A model generated the notes under the pieces. That model was not told where the DNA came from. It ran no database searches and worked only from the letters and a program-made list of their open reading frames with translations. Of a stretch of 64,000 nucleotides of DNA, positions 1-11,732 are shown one piece after another. Every line of letters begins with the position of its first letter. The first letter of the stretch is position 1. The DNA comes from Owenia fusiformis (Eukaryota; Annelida; Polychaeta; Sabellida; Oweniidae): the NCBI GenBank assembly GCA_903813345.2, contig CAIIXF020000006.1, positions 13,398,348 to 13,462,347 of the forward strand. Direction: 5' to 3'. The position numbers were made by a program, and so were the translations under genes.

Positions 1-95
1 TTCTTGCATACAGGGTTCTTCCCTCTCTTCTTTTTGGCATCAATGACTGATGCGAAAACGAGCAGAAGAATAACAGCGCATATGAGAACCTTCAT
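1..95 (-). CDS. 5' coding exon of a small secreted protein (partial)
   Basis: The reverse complement from 95 down to 1 is open for 31 codons and continues past the left edge. It begins with a textbook signal peptide: Met-Lys, then a hydrophobic core (VLICAVILLLVFASV), then a probable cleavage site near the small residues IDA. A very basic stretch (KKKRGKN) and the first cysteine of the mature chain follow. There is no other in-frame ATG just upstream, so the start is well set. The family cannot be named from so little; a small basic cysteine-rich secreted peptide or growth-factor-like protein is possible. It lies antisense to the SMYD3-like gene, either inside one of that gene's introns or beyond its 5' part. 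Confidence 0.6.
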   Translation of the reverse strand, partial: MKVLICAVILLLVFASVIDAKKKRGKNPVCK

Positions 96-1551
96 GATGA
101 TGTTGTTGTCTCTTGGAGCACACCAGTTGAAGTGATTCATTTGTTGAAGTGAATTTACTTAATTTAATGAGTCTAATACGTGTCCATGTATTGTAAAACA
201 TTCCTCTCACTCCAGTTTATCGAGAGCTGTATGTTGCAATTTTGGAACTCAATGTATCCACAACACATAAAATTGGGGTGATATTCCAATAATACAAATT
301 AAACCTGAGATGACATTAAGGGGCATATTCAAAAATAGAATGTGTATCTTTTACAATCTTGTTTGGTTTACGGTAACTTTATGGACCACAAGAGCATTTA
401 GAAAACATCAACAAGTAGATTTCTGAAAAATGTGGATTTAATTCAACTATTATTAAAACATGCGATCAAAACAAAATGATGTTCATTAATGGACATTAAA
501 TGGTACTTTTATTGCCATTAACTGTGTCTAATTAATGTGATTTTGCAGTTGTTACAATAGCAGATTTTGTTTGCAAATTGTCTACAGAAAATGACTTTCT
601 TCAAAAACTATTATCTTTGAAGAGGGTGAGAAATATGATAGAAATACTATAAAATGATTGAAATATATACACGTCCAAAATTGAAAAATGAGTGCTTTTC
701 AGATATCAGTGACAGCAATAGAGATAGTATTACATTTTTTTATACCTAGGAAAGTAAAAAAAAGTAGACATAAACATTATTCTAGTAAATATGTACAGAT
801 ACTTTGTAACATTTCTCTTATTTGCCAGGTATTTCATTCAATTGTGGTATCTGTTACATGTGTGTATTAAAGCCTTAAGTGATATTTAGTGATGAAATTG
901 AAATAACTTTTTCAATTTGCAAATAAATTGAAAAAACTGGGATTAAGGTGAACAAATCATGATTTTCTAAAGAAGACATTACGATTTTACAACTTTACAC
1001 CATCAACTCTCCACAATGAGTTCTGTACTAATTTTCTCTTTCATTTATAATTTGGATCTGTTTTTGAGGTTACATGACTATACTTTTATATTTCAAGCTT
1101 AAAAGAACGCCACGGATTTCAATTAAAAGGTGATTTGTTGACATCTTACCATTTTTCTGCAACTGGTCCCTTAATTAAAACGGTGAATTTGAGTCTTATC
1201 TCATTACATGGGGTGTATTTATTACTCTGCATCCTGATTGGCTAGTAACACCTTTCTCTGACTACTACAATTGGATTCATAATTGTAATATTGATAAAAT
1301 CTCATTAATCTCAAATGAAGTTTTGGTGATCTTTCATAGAAGTTTGAATGTGAATGGATGTTAGTGCTTACCAATATACAATGTTATTACATGATTTTCT
1401 GATTCCATATTTTTATTTAGGTTATATACTCAATCGAAGAAGTACTTTAATCTCAAGAGTGTAGACAAACTCATAGTTGAAAGCCCATGGACAAACTAGA
1501 TCATTTATGAGGGTATTTTGTCCTCTATAGAAATGTGATTTCTTTATTATT
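96..1551. other. Non-coding stretch, no gene seen
   Basis: AT-rich sequence between the antisense secreted-protein exon and the first visible SMYD3-like exon. I looked for upstream SMYD exons (SET or MYND motifs) on the plus strand and saw none. It should be intron of the SMYD3-like gene and/or promoter of the minus-strand gene. The short open frames here have no recognisable protein character. Confidence 0.5.
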
Positions 1552-2068
1552 ATGTCACCACCAAAAGTGGTGACATATTGTTATGGTCTCCGTTTTTTTG
1601 CGACGGCGGTTGGTGGTTGGAGGTTGGCGTCCGGCGTCTGTAACAATTTCTTACAACTTCCTATAACTAAACAAATACTGTTTAGACTGACTTCAATTTT
1701 TTTCTAAATCATCTACATGTTCTCAGAAGTTCAAATCTGACTTTAGATTTGACATTTGACCTTCAATGACCTTCTCAAGGTCAAAAAGGTCTTTTTCAAC
1801 TTGCTTCTTTACTTAATTTTTTTTCAAAATCATCTACATGTTCTCAGAAGTTCAAATCTGACTTTACATTTGACATTGACCTTCAATGACCTTCTCAATG
1901 TCAAAAAAGTCAAAGAGGTATTTTTTCAACTTGCTTCAAATTGACGAATTTTTTTTTCAAAACCATCTACATGTTCTAAGAAGTTCAAATCAAACCTTCT
2001 TAAGGTCAAAAGGTATTTTCCAACTTGCTTTAAATTGACCAAATTTTTTTAGGTGGTGACATTTTGTC
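1552..2068. mobile_element. CACC-family repeat (palindromic ends TGTCACCACC..GGTGGTGACA)
   Basis: It starts with a short palindrome (gtcaccaccaaaagtggtgac, about 1554-1574) and closes with 'ggtggtgacattttgtcatg' at about 2053-2072. Inside are three diverged copies of a roughly 120-bp unit that each carry 'catctacatgttct' followed by 'aagttcaaat' and a 'gaccttc..aaggtcaaa' motif. Related ends occur near 19,570, 23,615, 52,740 and 62,160-63,543. The right end runs directly into the splice acceptor of the next exon. Confidence 0.6.
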
Positions 2069-2092
2069 ATGTTAATGCCTTGTTTTTTCTAG

Positions 2093-3692
2093 ATTGGGAC
2101 AGTTTGATAAACTTTGACAATGATCCACTTGTCAGGAGGCTTCTGCACGAGACCAATGTATACAGGGTGACACTCCAGATGTCTGCCATGGATGGATATA
2201 TCAACCTAGAACAATGGGACAAGGCTGTAGAAAGTGCAAGATTTTTGGCACAACCTGTAATGTAAGAACTATAGTGCTGACATCTATCTCATCGCATACA
2301 CTCTAATTCACTTACCCTACTATCACACCAAACTAGTTCTTACTGCGTTCTCGAAAACGGGCTTCAACTTTATACGAACGGACTGGACCTACTAAGAACC
2401 GTTTGGGATCTATTTACAAACTTCATCGAACGTACTCGAACGGGTAGGTCCTCTAGAACTTAGACAATGCTCAAAATGTTCTCTTGGTCGTCACGTTCTA
2501 CAATTAGAACGAGTGACAAGGTACTAACGACGAGCTGGACATACTACGAACGGAACCGTCGTACTTCAATCCTACTAGGGACGTTTTAACAACAAGTTGA
2601 ACTGTCTGCGGATGTGTTGAGAACAAGGTAGAACTAATTGCAAACGGGTTTAAACTGATTAGGAACGTATTTAACACTGCTTATGAACGAGTTAGCAAAA
2701 ATATAGCTATCACGCCAAACAAGTTGCCACTGCGTTCTTCAAAACTGGTTTTAAACTGTGTGCGAACGGAATGAACGTAGCTGCAACTTTCTAAGGTCTA
2801 TTTACGAACTTTATGAACGTTTTCAGACGGGAATGTGATTTTAGAATTTTGAATCGATTCAAAATTCGATGACGACCATACCGTTCTGTAATCAGGTCAT
2901 GTTGACCTTCTAGACTAAGGGACACGTTCTACGACGTTGCAATCCGATGTGGTGCGACCTGAACGAACTGCGAACGAGATGGACGTATTGAAGACTGTTT
3001 AAGAACGAAGAAGCTAATTATTTCAGACATATTTCCCGACCACAGCCAGATTGAGCCCGTTTGACGACGTTTTCGTAGGACTGGCAAGAACGGGTAAGAA
3101 CTAGTTTGGTGTGATAGGGGGGTTAGATAGAATATAATGCTTCCTTCTTTCATGTGACAGTCCAATAATTGAATCCTACTTTTAGGTTAAACAAGATAAA
3201 TCTTTTAAAACTCTGTAAATTCATATGAAAAGGCAAATGATGTATGTGTCTTGTTAGGTCTTACTACCCTCCCAACAGCCCAATGATTGGAGTGCATTTG
3301 ATGAAGCTAGGGAAGCTGGAACTGTACATCAAACAGAACAAGTCAGCCTTGCAACATCTCCAGCAGGTAATTGTATATTTCAACATGTAACATGACTGTA
3401 ATATTTTAATATATATAACATATTTTTACATATGAATTATATAAAATTAATACATGTAATATATGGGACTTTATGAATAGGATAAGTTTTAATTTCAGAC
3501 TATTCAGTTTAAATTTTTTGTGTTATACTTTCCAATGGGAAGTCATTAATACATATTCTTGAAAATTAATATTTCCAGGCAGAGACAATATTGAAGGTAT
3601 CTCATGGTGTCAACCACACACTCTACAAGGATCTCACATCTCTCTTGGACCAATGCATGGAGGAACTCAGAGTCACACTCGACCAATCATGA
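2093..3692 (+). CDS. SMYD3: SMYD3-like histone/protein lysine methyltransferase, C-terminal exons
   Basis: Three exons join in frame: 2093-2261, 3258-3366 and 3579-3692 (TGA at 3690-3692). They give about 130 residues of the C-terminal helical (TPR-like) domain of the SMYD family. Landmarks are AMDGYINLEQWDKA, then YYPPNSPMIGVHLMKLGKLELY, then a terminal helix with LKVSHGVNHTLYKDL. This order and wording fit SMYD3 best (family pattern: AMDACINL, HPVRGVQVMKVGKLQL, VTHGREHSLIEDL) rather than SMYD1 or SMYD2. The catalytic SET domain and MYND zinc finger lie to the left, outside the window. Family role: methylation of histone or cytoplasmic substrates using S-adenosylmethionine; the C-terminal helices shape the substrate cleft. 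Donors are GTAAGA and GTAATT, acceptors ttctag, ttgttag and tttccag. The first intron shown carries a foldback repeat. Confidence 0.85.
2320..3117. mobile_element. Foldback DNA element with 24-bp perfect terminal inverted repeats
   Basis: The 24 bases at 2320-2343 (ctatcacaccaaactagttc..) recur exactly as the reverse complement at 3094-3117. A diverged third copy of the end sits inside at about 2707 (ctatcacgccaaacaagttg), so the element looks like a dimer of two units of about 390-410 bp. The interior is unusually rich in 'gaacg'/'cgaac' words compared with the flanks. It codes for no transposase I can see, so it is non-autonomous. The target-site duplication is not resolved. It lies wholly inside an intron of the SMYD3-like gene. 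Confidence 0.75.
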
Positions 3693-5603
3693 AGTGCGTA
3701 ATAGAATAGCGTTTTGACCAATCAGGAAGTGCCTACTAGATTAGTGTACCCATCTTTTGGACCAATCAGGATGTGGCGACTAGGCTATTGATTCAACATT
3801 TCAAACTGACGTGAAGTGCCAACTTGAATATTGACTCAACATTTTGGACCAATCAGGAATACCCATTTTTGGACCAATCAGGAGTACCCATTTTTGACCA
3901 GTCATCAAATATCTCCATCTGTTCAACTCATAAAAATGTGCCAACTAGAAGAAGGTCTCCACTGTTTTGGATTGAATATTAGTTTTATTTTAAAGGACTC
4001 ATGCAACATGATCTAAATATGTGTTCATGACTGAAACTTAGGAATAGCTAGAGCATATGCTCTTTCCTGCGCTAACCATTTGGCTAACAGTAAGTGTTAG
4101 TTAAGGGTACTAACATGACCATAGAATAGCTACTAATTCTTATTTCTGAAGAAACTTCATAGCTGAAATATTCTATTTATAGGAAAACCTGTGCCTTTTT
4201 ATTGTAATAGGGGTTTATGCAAAACATAATATCCAGTGCAATATATGTTGAATTGCTGGTGATCCAGTAAATATCTGATTTGAACAACATCTGTTTTTGT
4301 AATATTATTAATGCATGCTGATAGTTAAAGCTATATAATATATATGCATGTTAGTTTTTGATAGATTTTTTTTTCTTTGTTCAATATTTCCATTTTATCA
4401 AACTCACTTTCTACCTCTACTTCTACAAGTATGTAACAAATGTTCAATTGTTCTTATGTATACACTAAAGGAATTGATGCCCTTTCAAAACCTTAAATGA
4501 CTTTTATATAATTATCTCACGTAACGTAGTTTTAGTAGGGATATGGAGAAGCCAACCATCTGTTTGTCCTTATGTCTGTCCACATGATAACTCAATTACT
4601 GGTGGACAGATTTGGTTACAATTTTATAGGCCGATACCTTTTGGGCATAGAACTTCTACTCATGAAGAAATTACCATTATGGCCATTCAGTTAAAAATAG
4701 CCATTTTTAGTAAAAATGTAATATTTGTTAACTCAAATACCAGTTGTCAGATTTGGTTGATATTTTCCAGGCTGATGCAGAAGGACATGGAATATATATT
4801 GTTTCAATAAAGGTATATATTAAAAACAGATTGTTTACACTGCCATCTTTTATGATCATCCTTTCTATTACCTGTTGCTTCCCTGGGCAAGACATTGAAA
4901 AAATTATCATTTTACAAATTCCAAGAACAACGTTGAGCAGATTTCATTTTACACTGCACTAAATATTTATTTTAGTTTCTCGCATATGTGTTACATACAT
5001 TATTGTTTGAAAGCATCAAATATTTATCAAAAATATTTACTATTAAAATATAAAGTAATTGCTGAAACTATTTAATACTGGAACCAGTTTTAACTGATTT
5101 AAAATCTAACTACACTTATAGCAATGACTGAATACCGAAGGTAAATCCTTTCAATTTCCTTTTTTATTTGGATAAAGTAATACTTGTTTGGTAAGACATG
5201 TATGATGATACCCTTTGATAATGAGAGCGTTTTTTGAGTGTTGACATTTGGCAGTTTTTTAATATGTATGATTTGAGATTTGAGTATTTGATTCACAGAA
5301 TGATTCTCTAATCTCCATGGCTTCAGTGTGTTTGAAAGAAAAAATATTGAAACTTCTTTTTGAAAGTTTATCCTTGCTGTTAATTGATATACTCGTACCT
5401 GTGTAAATGCACTGTGAATACAGCAGTCTATCAAAAGTTTAAGTTTTTTTGTTATATCCCTATGTTATTGCTTTTATGTTACCAAATAGATGGTGCTCAT
5501 TTACAGCTGGTGCTAGTCTCTAGTGTTGTGATATGCTACTCTTGTGTCATGGAGATTGTTCCTTTCTTTGTCATTAAATCCTAAATGTTATTGAGATGTC
5601 ACA
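3693..5603. other. Convergent intergenic region
   Basis: Space between the stop of the SMYD3-like gene and the 3' end of the minus-strand SHIPPO gene. Near the start are several near-repeats of 'ggaccaatcagga(a/g)t' (about 3716-3900), a degenerate short tandem. The open frames at 4.7-5.6 kb look random. No RNA gene was recognised. Confidence 0.5.
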
Positions 5604-5609
5604 TTTATT
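5604..5609 (-). terminator. Poly(A) signal of the SHIPPO-repeat gene
   Basis: AATAAA on the minus strand, about 70 bp past the stop codon of the SHIPPO-repeat gene, in a plausible 3'-UTR position. Transcript data would be needed to confirm use. Confidence 0.45.
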
Positions 5610-5678
5610 CATTAATGATTGTGATGCTCCCAAGCTCTTAATTTACATGCGGCATTCCCTTTACTCTCTACGTGAGCT

Positions 5679-8254
5679 TTAAACAGATGCATAAGGCCCC
5701 AAAACCCCAGTTGCTTGGCCCCTGTTTCCTCGAATTGTGAAGTTACGTCTACTGGATTTGTCTGGGAGACCTGGATCGTATGCCCCTGGACCTGGAGTTG
5801 TTTCTGGAAATGTGAAAGTCAAATATGTGTAAAAGTAAAACAATGAAATGGGAAACAAAATGTGAAAATGGAATTTAAAACAAAATAGTGGAACAACAAA
5901 AATATGAAACAAAATTTTGAAACTGATGAGAACAATATATTGTGATTATGTTTCACAGAATTGTCATAACATTGAGTGAAATGCAATTACTATATAATCC
6001 CTCTTCATGGAAAAGGTCAATATTGCCAAAAAGTAATTTTACTTAGTCCATAATATTTGCTATGTACTGAGTAATGGTAAATACATAATTAAAAGGAGGT
6101 GAAAGGGGTTACATGACTTGTGTTTATCACACGGGTTTATCTTTGCAAGCCAAATTACAGGTTAATTACAAGACTATTGAAGATCACTTAGGGGGATTGC
6201 GGGAGGGTTGTATGTATATACCTGTATTGTGCCAAAGGACAGTACCCCCATGGCGGAAACTATGTGAAAGTGTTGGGGCTCGGTTCATGGTCAGGTTATC
6301 TGCATTGTCTCGGTTATAGTCATTTGGGGCTGGTTCCCTTCCTGCTCCTATAAGAGAAAACATACAAGTGTCTTACATGATATGTATTATAGTGATAAAG
6401 AAACTGCTTGCTTGGATATACAATGTACAATATTTTCAGAAAAAGTTCTCATTTTGTAGGATCAAAAACCCTGAATATGCCATTTGAGCACTTAGCACTT
6501 ACCTTTCTTGGCCATGCCTTTTCCATTGAGCTTCAGTCCAAATGTAAAGGCTGGGTAGGTCAAAGATGTAGGTTGTCTCACACCTAGTAGAGGTTGCTTT
6601 TTGTAGTGAGCAGGTGTGGGCCATGTTCTCTCTGAGTAAAAGTCTGCCTTTTGGTGGTAGGGGTGAGAGCTTTGGAACCATTGCTTTGCCCATGATGTTC
6701 TTCCTCCACCATATGCTGTATAAATAGTATAATACTTCATTTGTAGATAACTTTATTATGTCATATCATTTCGAGAGTGCAATGCTGTTTAAAAAATGTT
6801 TCTTGTTGCATTGAATTTAAATATATTGAGATTATTGAGAATGATGCTAGATTGATAGAGATTCATAGTATATGATTCGATATACTGTTTGAATATAGAA
6901 TTATGCTGTATGAATATAGCATATAGCACAGTCAAAAATATTTTTTGATAGGGACATCATGCTGTGTACATTCTAGGAGTTGAGGTCTATACTACTCTAC
7001 CCAACCATCATTGATGAAATGATAAACAATTCAGAATGGACTGTTAATTGACCAATTAATAGAATTATAGAATGCCATCCATTGCTCTAAGACAAGCCTA
7101 AAGTTTGCATAATATAATATCCTTACGTTTATCTGTATAAGGCTTGCTTCCAAATGTATATTTCGGTGAGTTGGTCTCATTCAGCGGTGCATTACGTGGA
7201 GAGTATGTGACAGGGTCAGGTCCATCCATATCTATCCTGAGTGGGGGCCTTGCATCTGTTGCCTCATTCCATTTGATCACCTTCTCTGGCTTTGGAGGCA
7301 TCTCCACATAGTGACTAGCACTGGCTCTACCATTTGTTTTGGCTTGCCTGAATAATGTAACATTATCATAGTTTAAAGAAACAGTAGTGTTTAATCATTA
7401 TATTTTTTAAACTCTTTTGGACTGATGGGTGTCATGCTATTGAAACTTTGAGTTTATTAAAAATTGTAATAATTTCCATAGGGTGAGAGCATTATGCCAA
7501 AACACATTGTACAAAAATGCATATCAACTAAAGTTTCATGTGGTAATGAAAGTCTTAGATATTTAGGTTAAACTTTTAAATGACATACTTCATGTGAAAT
7601 TCGATGTATGATTTATACGTTATTGGGATGCAATTTGAGATATGTTTACCTAGCTGACATAGTGACTGTTGTCAGTTTCATGGCTTTTGGAGGATTTCTA
7701 CATCTTTGAATTTCACGATTCAGGGACATCATGGACCATTCTTTCTGTATATGGTAAGGTGGGGATGGTATGGCAGCTATCTGAGCTCTGTTTGGCTCTA
7801 ATACTGGCAGCTCTCTAGGGCTGCGTGCTATGTTAGTGTTTCTTGGGGTTTTTGGTTCTGAAGATTCATAATAAGAAGCATCATCAGTGTCCTGGTTTGT
7901 AAGATCAGGAAGATGTGTTGCTGAATTTTCAGTTGAATCTCTGTTTTTGTGATTAGTCTTTGAATTAGATATGTTTCGATCCATATTGTCTGTATGTGTT
8001 GTGGTGTCATCTTTAATACTTTTACTTTCTGATCTTGGTGTTTTTCGTGAAAGTGTTCCATCATTTTCTGATTTATGTTTTAGTTTTTCAGATTTTGAGG
8101 TATTTGATTGTGTTCCTACAATGTCACTTTCATGATTCTCAGATGTGTCTTTGGTATTGGTATTTTCAGCTGGCTCATTTGACACATTTTTGGCCTCATT
8201 CTGGGCTTGGGGATTACCCTTAGATGGTTCAGAGGTTTGTGTATTGTCTTCCAT
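5679..8254 (-). CDS. SHIPPO/ODF3-type (STPG-repeat) ciliary and sperm-tail protein
   Basis: Five minus-strand exons splice in phase: 8254-7650, 7347-7127, 6715-6503, 6347-6222 and 5803-5679 (1,290 nt, 429 residues plus stop). Residues 1 to about 150 are a hydrophilic Asn/Ser/Thr/Lys/Glu-rich, probably disordered region, all in the first exon. The rest has SHIPPO-like motifs: SPKYTFGSKPYTD (exon 2), LTYPAFTFGLKLNGKG (exon 3) and the classic TPGPGAYDPG followed by NFTIRGNRG (exon 5). In known relatives (ODF3/CIMAP and STPG proteins) such repeats bind or line axonemal microtubules of cilia and sperm tails. The Met at 8252-8254 is chosen because it is the first in-frame ATG after a likely acceptor (ccag) at 8274-8275, which implies a non-coding 5' exon further right. 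Exact orthology within the CIMAP/ODF3 set is not decided. Confidence 0.8.
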
Positions 8255-8275
8255 GTTGTGATATGTGGTCAATCT

Positions 8276-11200
8276 GGATCAAAGCAGGTACATTGCAGTA
8301 GGAAGCAGTTTGAACAAGTTGGTTGCAGGCTAGAAGATGCTCAGTTGTACACCTGGAAAACAGAATTTCATAATTTTATATTTTGGCACATTCTAGGAGG
8401 TGTTCCTGGGTTCGTATTTTATTGTTGTCCATACATTGTGGGTATCAAAGTAGTTATGCTGTTTACCTTCATCAGTGGTAAACAAAAGCAATACAATAAC
8501 ATAATGATGCCTTTTAGTGTAATACACTTCAGTTTAGATATACCTCAATACAGCTACCTTATCTCAACAATGTAAAGTAATATATGATTCACTAACGACC
8601 CATAGAAAAATTTTATGGTGACTATCATATTTGAAACACTCATATATTGTATGTAATAAAAGTAAATGATAAAAAAAAAAAATGAAATTCAAGATCAAGT
8701 GTGAAGAAATATTATAATGGCAGATACTAATCATTCCTGTTTTAGGGATAAATATTTTGAAATGATATGATGAGCCAAGAGCTAAGAGCTGAAAATCTAA
8801 ATCGGCTTTAACAAAGAATAAGAATCATTGATTTTCTATAGCTATTGTGGTATCCATGAACATCATAGAGAAAAGAAAGAATATGGTGTGATTTCTTGTG
8901 ATGAACCATTGATTTATAGACTTTTTGACCAATTCAATTTTATTTCAATACATTTGATAAAATTACGATTAAGATTAAGAATAAATAGAATCAAATACTA
9001 CATAAATTAAGTTTTTATTTAGATAAAAAAAACATTTAAATTAAATATTTTTACTTAACGCCATTGACTGCTCTAATAGTTGTGTGACACTATTTCTTTG
9101 ATGAAGGTCTTGTCATTAGTTAGGACCATGTTTCTAATACTGGCTAGTTTTATATTCTCCTTTTTCTTTAAAATATTTTAAGTTTATTCATATAGGCCAT
9201 TATGCAGTCATTCTTTCAATTGGTATGTGCTTATGTCAATAGATTGTCATCCAATATTATCACTAATTAAATTGCAATTACCTTAAATCCTAGTTACACC
9301 CTGTATTTATAATAACTAGCACTTAATACATTTAAGAAGGGCACTGTACTCTACTATGTTAAATATAATTCTGAATTTGAAGATATTCAAGATAACGCTG
9401 TTTATCAATTGTATATGTAATGTTATAATGACATTTTTTACTAATACAGTGACAAGACACTTTGTCACCTAATCCACCACTATTTTGTTTACTTACTCAG
9501 CCTTGGCAGATATTATTTTATTTCATGTTTTATCCAATTTATATCCCTCATAAGTCCTTGGTTGGTTATCTCCAAGACTATATGTCTAGATCATTATGAC
9601 CTTCATTATGGACTCTCTCTTGATTATAAGGTAAATGCATAATTTATAAAGCTAAGAATCAATGCAATGTCTGTGATGTGTGATCCAACATCATATTTCA
9701 TAGTCCCGTTTCATTAAATATTAACAATCTTTCACACTTGAGACCAGATAGTCAATTATTATTGCAATTTGATTTTGGCAAGTCCAAATCAGATCCTATC
9801 AGTAAGTTAACTGCAATCAACTGTGCTTCAGACACATACATTTTGTCTTAACTGTCCCACGTTTTATATATATCAAAAATGTTCATTTATATCATTAAAT
9901 TCTTGTTCACTTACCTATCTACTCATTCATGCAATCCAATCATGTCCATCAAATATTTCCACATGTTAGACCTATCCCTGTAAAATAGTACCTTTACATG
10001 TAGAAATTCAATGTTTTGGTTATACCCAAGACACTGGTTACCATGTAGGGCTATGTCACATTTTAGTATATCAATAGGCTTAACTACTTCCCTTTATGCT
10101 CATGTAAATAAAATGAACAATGTGAATCTATAACCTGTAGAATTTAAGTCTAGCCACAATAATAGCTGCATATTGGCTTATTTCAGGGGTTATACTGTAG
10201 AATGCAAATAGATGTATTGATATGGAATCTCGCTTTTAATCCCCAATTGAACTTTGATTGATTTATGACATTGAATAATAATAATATTTTATATATTATA
10301 ACGCTAAATTAATTCATGATTTTATTAAAGAAAATAATAGTTTTTACTTGTAAGAATTTATATCAAACTTTCTCAAAGTAGTTTTATTTGAATAAAAATT
10401 TATATCTTTATAATGATAATGATTATCTTCACATTGCCATTGTATATTAGCAATTATTATTAAAATTTTGTCCAATGAGTATTATTAGTTGCAAACTTAC
10501 ATTATGGGGGAATCGAGCACATATATGATGATTGATGTATGTTTGTCAAATGGGTAATGCACATCATATTTAATGTCCTTTATCAGAGTAAATTAAGTGC
10601 CCTTTTTTGTGAAACTGAGAAAAAAATATAACTGCAAACTCCAGATATACTGATACTGATATGAATTTAGATTTATATTTTATAATATCACCACTTACAT
10701 GTACAAGTGATGACATATTGTAATTCCCAACATTTTGTGTCTCAAAGTGTTTGTTTTTATCATCAACATCTGTAACATTGTTTGCTGTAATATGCATATA
10801 AAAAACAATTTTCACTCTGAGAAATCACATCCTCCTAAGCAGGTTTACAGAATCTGTTCCCCCTTCCAGGTATTCTGGATAATGAAGCTCTGCAATGGAG
10901 GATGAGAACTGATAGATTGAGAACAAAGTTTAGACATAGATAATACAACATGATCCTTAATTTCCATTACAAAAATAAAGTTAAGAGTAATTGTATTTTA
11001 TTATATAGATGTCGCCTCTTGCAACTCATGATTATCCTTTTATCTAGTTTAATGATGATCAGGGTATTAACTTATACTTTACAAATAATAACGAGACAGA
11101 AGATGACCCACATAAATAAAGAGCATGTGATAAAACACTACAAAGAATACAAAATACTGTAATTAATAAAAAAAAAAGTGAGACATACAAACTTTGTCAA

Positions 11201-11540
11201 CAAACTAAGGTCATATTTCCCAAGCATAAGATTTCCTCATTAAATCCATGTTTTGCTTAGTTTCTCTTTAAAATGTATTATTTAGTGCTAGATTTTGTGG
11301 AATTAGTAATTTTAAGTGCATACCTGCTTACTTATATTTTTGTATTTCAAACTCCTAACTATACAGTTGTTGGTTTTGAAATTTGTTTGTGATGATTTCT
11401 TTCATGGGTAATCTTTGATCTATTTACTAATTTTAATTTTGATAATGGTATCAAAGGTGCATTTTTAGGATGCATTCACATTTTTATTGCATACGGAAAT
11501 TCTAACATTAAAAACTTCAAATTATTGGATTATTGTTTTA
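8276..11540. other. Gene-free spacer between divergent genes
   Basis: About 3.2 kb of AT-rich DNA between the 5' end of the SHIPPO gene (minus) and the start of the lipocalin-array gene (plus). It should hold both promoters and a non-coding 5' exon of the SHIPPO gene. No convincing coding region, RNA gene or terminal inverted repeat was seen. Confidence 0.5.
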
Positions 11541-11544
11541 TTCA

Positions 11545-11551
11545 TATAAAA
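11545..11551 (+). promoter_or_regulatory. Candidate TATA box of the lipocalin-array gene
   Basis: TATAAAA 47 bp before the ATG at 11598. If used, transcription would begin near 11,575 and leave a leader of about 25 nt. The spacing is plausible but TATA-like words are common in AT-rich DNA, and a more distant 5' exon cannot be excluded. Confidence 0.35.
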
Positions 11552-11597
11552 ACAAACTCCTTTATTGGGGAAAGAGTAAAGTACTTCTTAGGAAATC

Positions 11598-11732
11598 ATG
11601 GCACATTATGTGCTCATGAGGATGCTACTTTTATGGTTTTTCAGTCTCTATGTTGTGTTTGCAAGGCCACAAGAAAGACCAGAATGCAGTAGGAAATATT
11701 TACCTCAAGTTGGAGATTTTGATCTGAAAAAG
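11598..11732 (+). CDS. Exon 1: signal peptide and first cysteine
   Basis: 45 codons. A signal peptide (M1, hydrophobic core LLLWFFSLYVVFA, likely cleavage before RPQERPEC) is followed by the N-terminal cysteine of domain 1 and the link QVGDFDLKK that enters strand A, as in ApoD where a Cys and a short link precede G-x-W-Y. The donor is AAG|GTAAGT, phase 0. Met at residue 7 or 9 could also serve as start. This is the only secretion signal in the gene. Confidence 0.85.

Noticed and set aside
10570-11162. Small open frames before the lipocalin gene
   Set aside because: Low-complexity, AT-driven frames with no signal, motif or splice support.
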